Assembly (NCBI RefSeq): GCF_025128055.1
Contig: NZ_JAHLYS010000007.1
Span: forward strand, 1 to 49,459
Direction of reading: 5' to 3'
Origin: Synechococcus sp. CS-1329
GTDB taxonomy: Bacteria > Cyanobacteriota > Cyanobacteriia > PCC-6307 > Cyanobiaceae
Length of the DNA stretch: 49,459 nt
Each line of letters begins with the position of its first letter. Position 1 is the first letter of the stretch. This document shows positions 48,819 to 49,459 of this stretch, piece by piece. Below the pieces are notes generated by a model. That model saw only the letters and a list, made by a program, of their open reading frames with translations. It did not search any database and had not been told where the DNA came from. The translations under genes were made by a program, and so were the position numbers.

Positions 48819-49459
48819 TCTGCTCCTGGCAGGCGGCGGTGGTGGCCAGCAGGTCGGCCCGGCGACGGCTGGCCGGAGGCGGGATGATCTGGCCGATGCG
48901 GATGTGGATCGGCACCAGCCTTGGGGTGCTCTGACCGGTGCCGAGGGCCCGGTGGCTGTTGATGATCGCCACCGGAAGCAGATGAGCCCCCGCCCTCGCC
49001 GCCAGCAGCGCCGCCCCCGGCTGCGGCTGGTTCACCCGCCCGTCCGGCTGGCGGGTGCCGTCGATGAACACACCGATGGCCCAGCCCTCCAGCAACCGGT
49101 CGGTGGCGATGCGGATGGCCTCGCGATCGCTGGCGCCACGGGAGACGGGATAGGCCCCGCAGGCGCGGATGATCGGCCCCAGCAGCGGCACCCGGAACAG
49201 TTCAGCCTTGGCCATGAAGGCCACCGGACGCCCGAGGGCGTGCCCCAGCAGGGGCGGATCCAGGTGGGAGCCATGGTTGGCGACCACCACCAGGGGCCCC
49301 TCCAACGGCACCAGGCCATTGCCTCTGGTGCGGCCTCTGAACAGCAGCCGGAACACTGGAAACACCAGCAGGTGACTGATCAGGCGATAGGTGAGGCTCG
49401 GCCTGGGGGTGAGCAGGGCCGGAGGCTCCGTCCGGCGGCGGCGGCGCAGACCGCGCCGC
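48733..49459 (-). CDS. 1-acyl-sn-glycerol-3-phosphate acyltransferase (PlsC-type), 5' end at window edge
   Basis: PlsC acylates lysophosphatidate in phospholipid and glycolipid synthesis. Conserved motifs are VANHGSHLD (H-x4-D acceptor site), AELFRVPLLG, ACGAYPVSRG, and FIDGTRQPDG, in family order; there is a C-terminal tail of about 25 residues. The first start codon in frame is a GTG at 49365 (FPVFRLLF), but the frame stays open to the window edge and the added residues (RPSLTYRLISHLLV) look like part of the protein, so the gene probably starts beyond 49459. The 3' end overlaps the YdcF-like gene by 86 bp. Confidence 0.88.
   Translation of the reverse strand, partial: RRGLRRRRRTEPPALLTPRPSLTYRLISHLLVFPVFRLLFRGRTRGNGLVPLEGPLVVVANHGSHLDPPLLGHALGRPVAFMAKAELFRVPLLGPIIRACGAYPVSRGASDREAIRIATDRLLEGWAIGVFIDGTRQPDGRVNQPQPGAALLAARAGAHLLPVAIINSHRALGTGQSTPRLVPIHIRIGQIIPPPASRRRADLLATTAACQEQINALLDQGLLAPGRAPAALPPMPSDPDQ
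49123..49130. repeat. HIP1 octamer GCGATCGC
   Basis: A HIP1 copy inside the plsC-type gene. Confidence 0.7.

Overview
The window is a gene-dense, GC-rich stretch (clearly above 60% GC by eye) of a cyanobacterial chromosome. Diagnostic genes are chlM (chlorophyll synthesis), ferredoxin-dependent glutamate synthase, eight NDH-1-type calls including the cyanobacteria/plastid-specific ndhM, ycf34, crtP-type phytoene desaturase, crtB, an RbcR-type LysR regulator, and several cyanobacterial families of unknown function (DUF3352, DUF3172). The gene families, gene order and GC point to the alpha-cyanobacterial Synechococcus/Cyanobium group. That placement comes from family knowledge, not a search. 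I see no insertion sequence, prophage, CRISPR array, rRNA or tRNA. No gene-free stretch exceeds about 300 bp, so this is core genome.

Layout. 1-2.1 kb: the 3' end of pheA (cut by the window edge and preceded by an odd run of 21 C), then, on the minus strand, a membrane-anchored methyltransferase and a LON-domain protein. 2.1-7.1 kb: the 'str' ribosomal operon rpsL-rpsG-fusA-tuf-rpsJ on the minus strand, closed by a clear intrinsic terminator. 7.1-9.4 kb: an A-type Fe-S carrier and an exported phosphodiester-glycosidase-family protein. 9.5-14.1 kb: gltB. 14.1-20.5 kb: chlM, nagA, purE, an AI-2E-family permease, cysC, a SUI1-like factor and trpB. 20.5-22.8 kb: a minus-strand proteostasis group with a rhodanese, the heat-shock repressor hrcA and the proteasome-like peptidase Anbu. 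22.9-25.1 kb: DUF3352 and a SixA-type phosphatase. 25.1-30.8 kb: gltA leading into ndhA-ndhI-ndhG-ndhE, nadK and a CYTH phosphatase. 30.9-34.9 kb: a small unknown gene, a PedR-like LuxR regulator, metF, a nucleotide-sugar pyrophosphorylase, scpA and a LapA-domain protein. 35.0-38.9 kb: ndhF and ndhD. 39-44.4 kb: a NnrU/Z-ISO-like membrane protein, rbcR, DUF3172 plus ndhM, and crtP-crtB. 44.4-49.5 kb: an alpha/beta hydrolase, an RRM protein, cca, ycf34-tsaB-YdcF-like, and a plsC-type acyltransferase that runs off the right edge.

Functional themes. Photosynthetic and respiratory electron flow dominates: seven NDH-1 subunits in three loci, NAD kinase next to one of them, and a redox-type regulator. 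Carotenoid desaturation (crtB, crtP, probable Z-ISO) and chlorophyll synthesis (chlM) are also present, as are ferredoxin-dependent nitrogen assimilation (gltB, with gltA supplying carbon skeletons) and translation (str operon, SUI1, cca, tsaB). The most interesting items are the tight hrcA-anbu pair, the ndhM-DUF3172 stop/start overlap, an AT-rich inverted repeat embedded in direct repeats in front of a small unknown gene, and a recurring pattern of convergent genes whose coding regions overlap by 10 to 86 bp.
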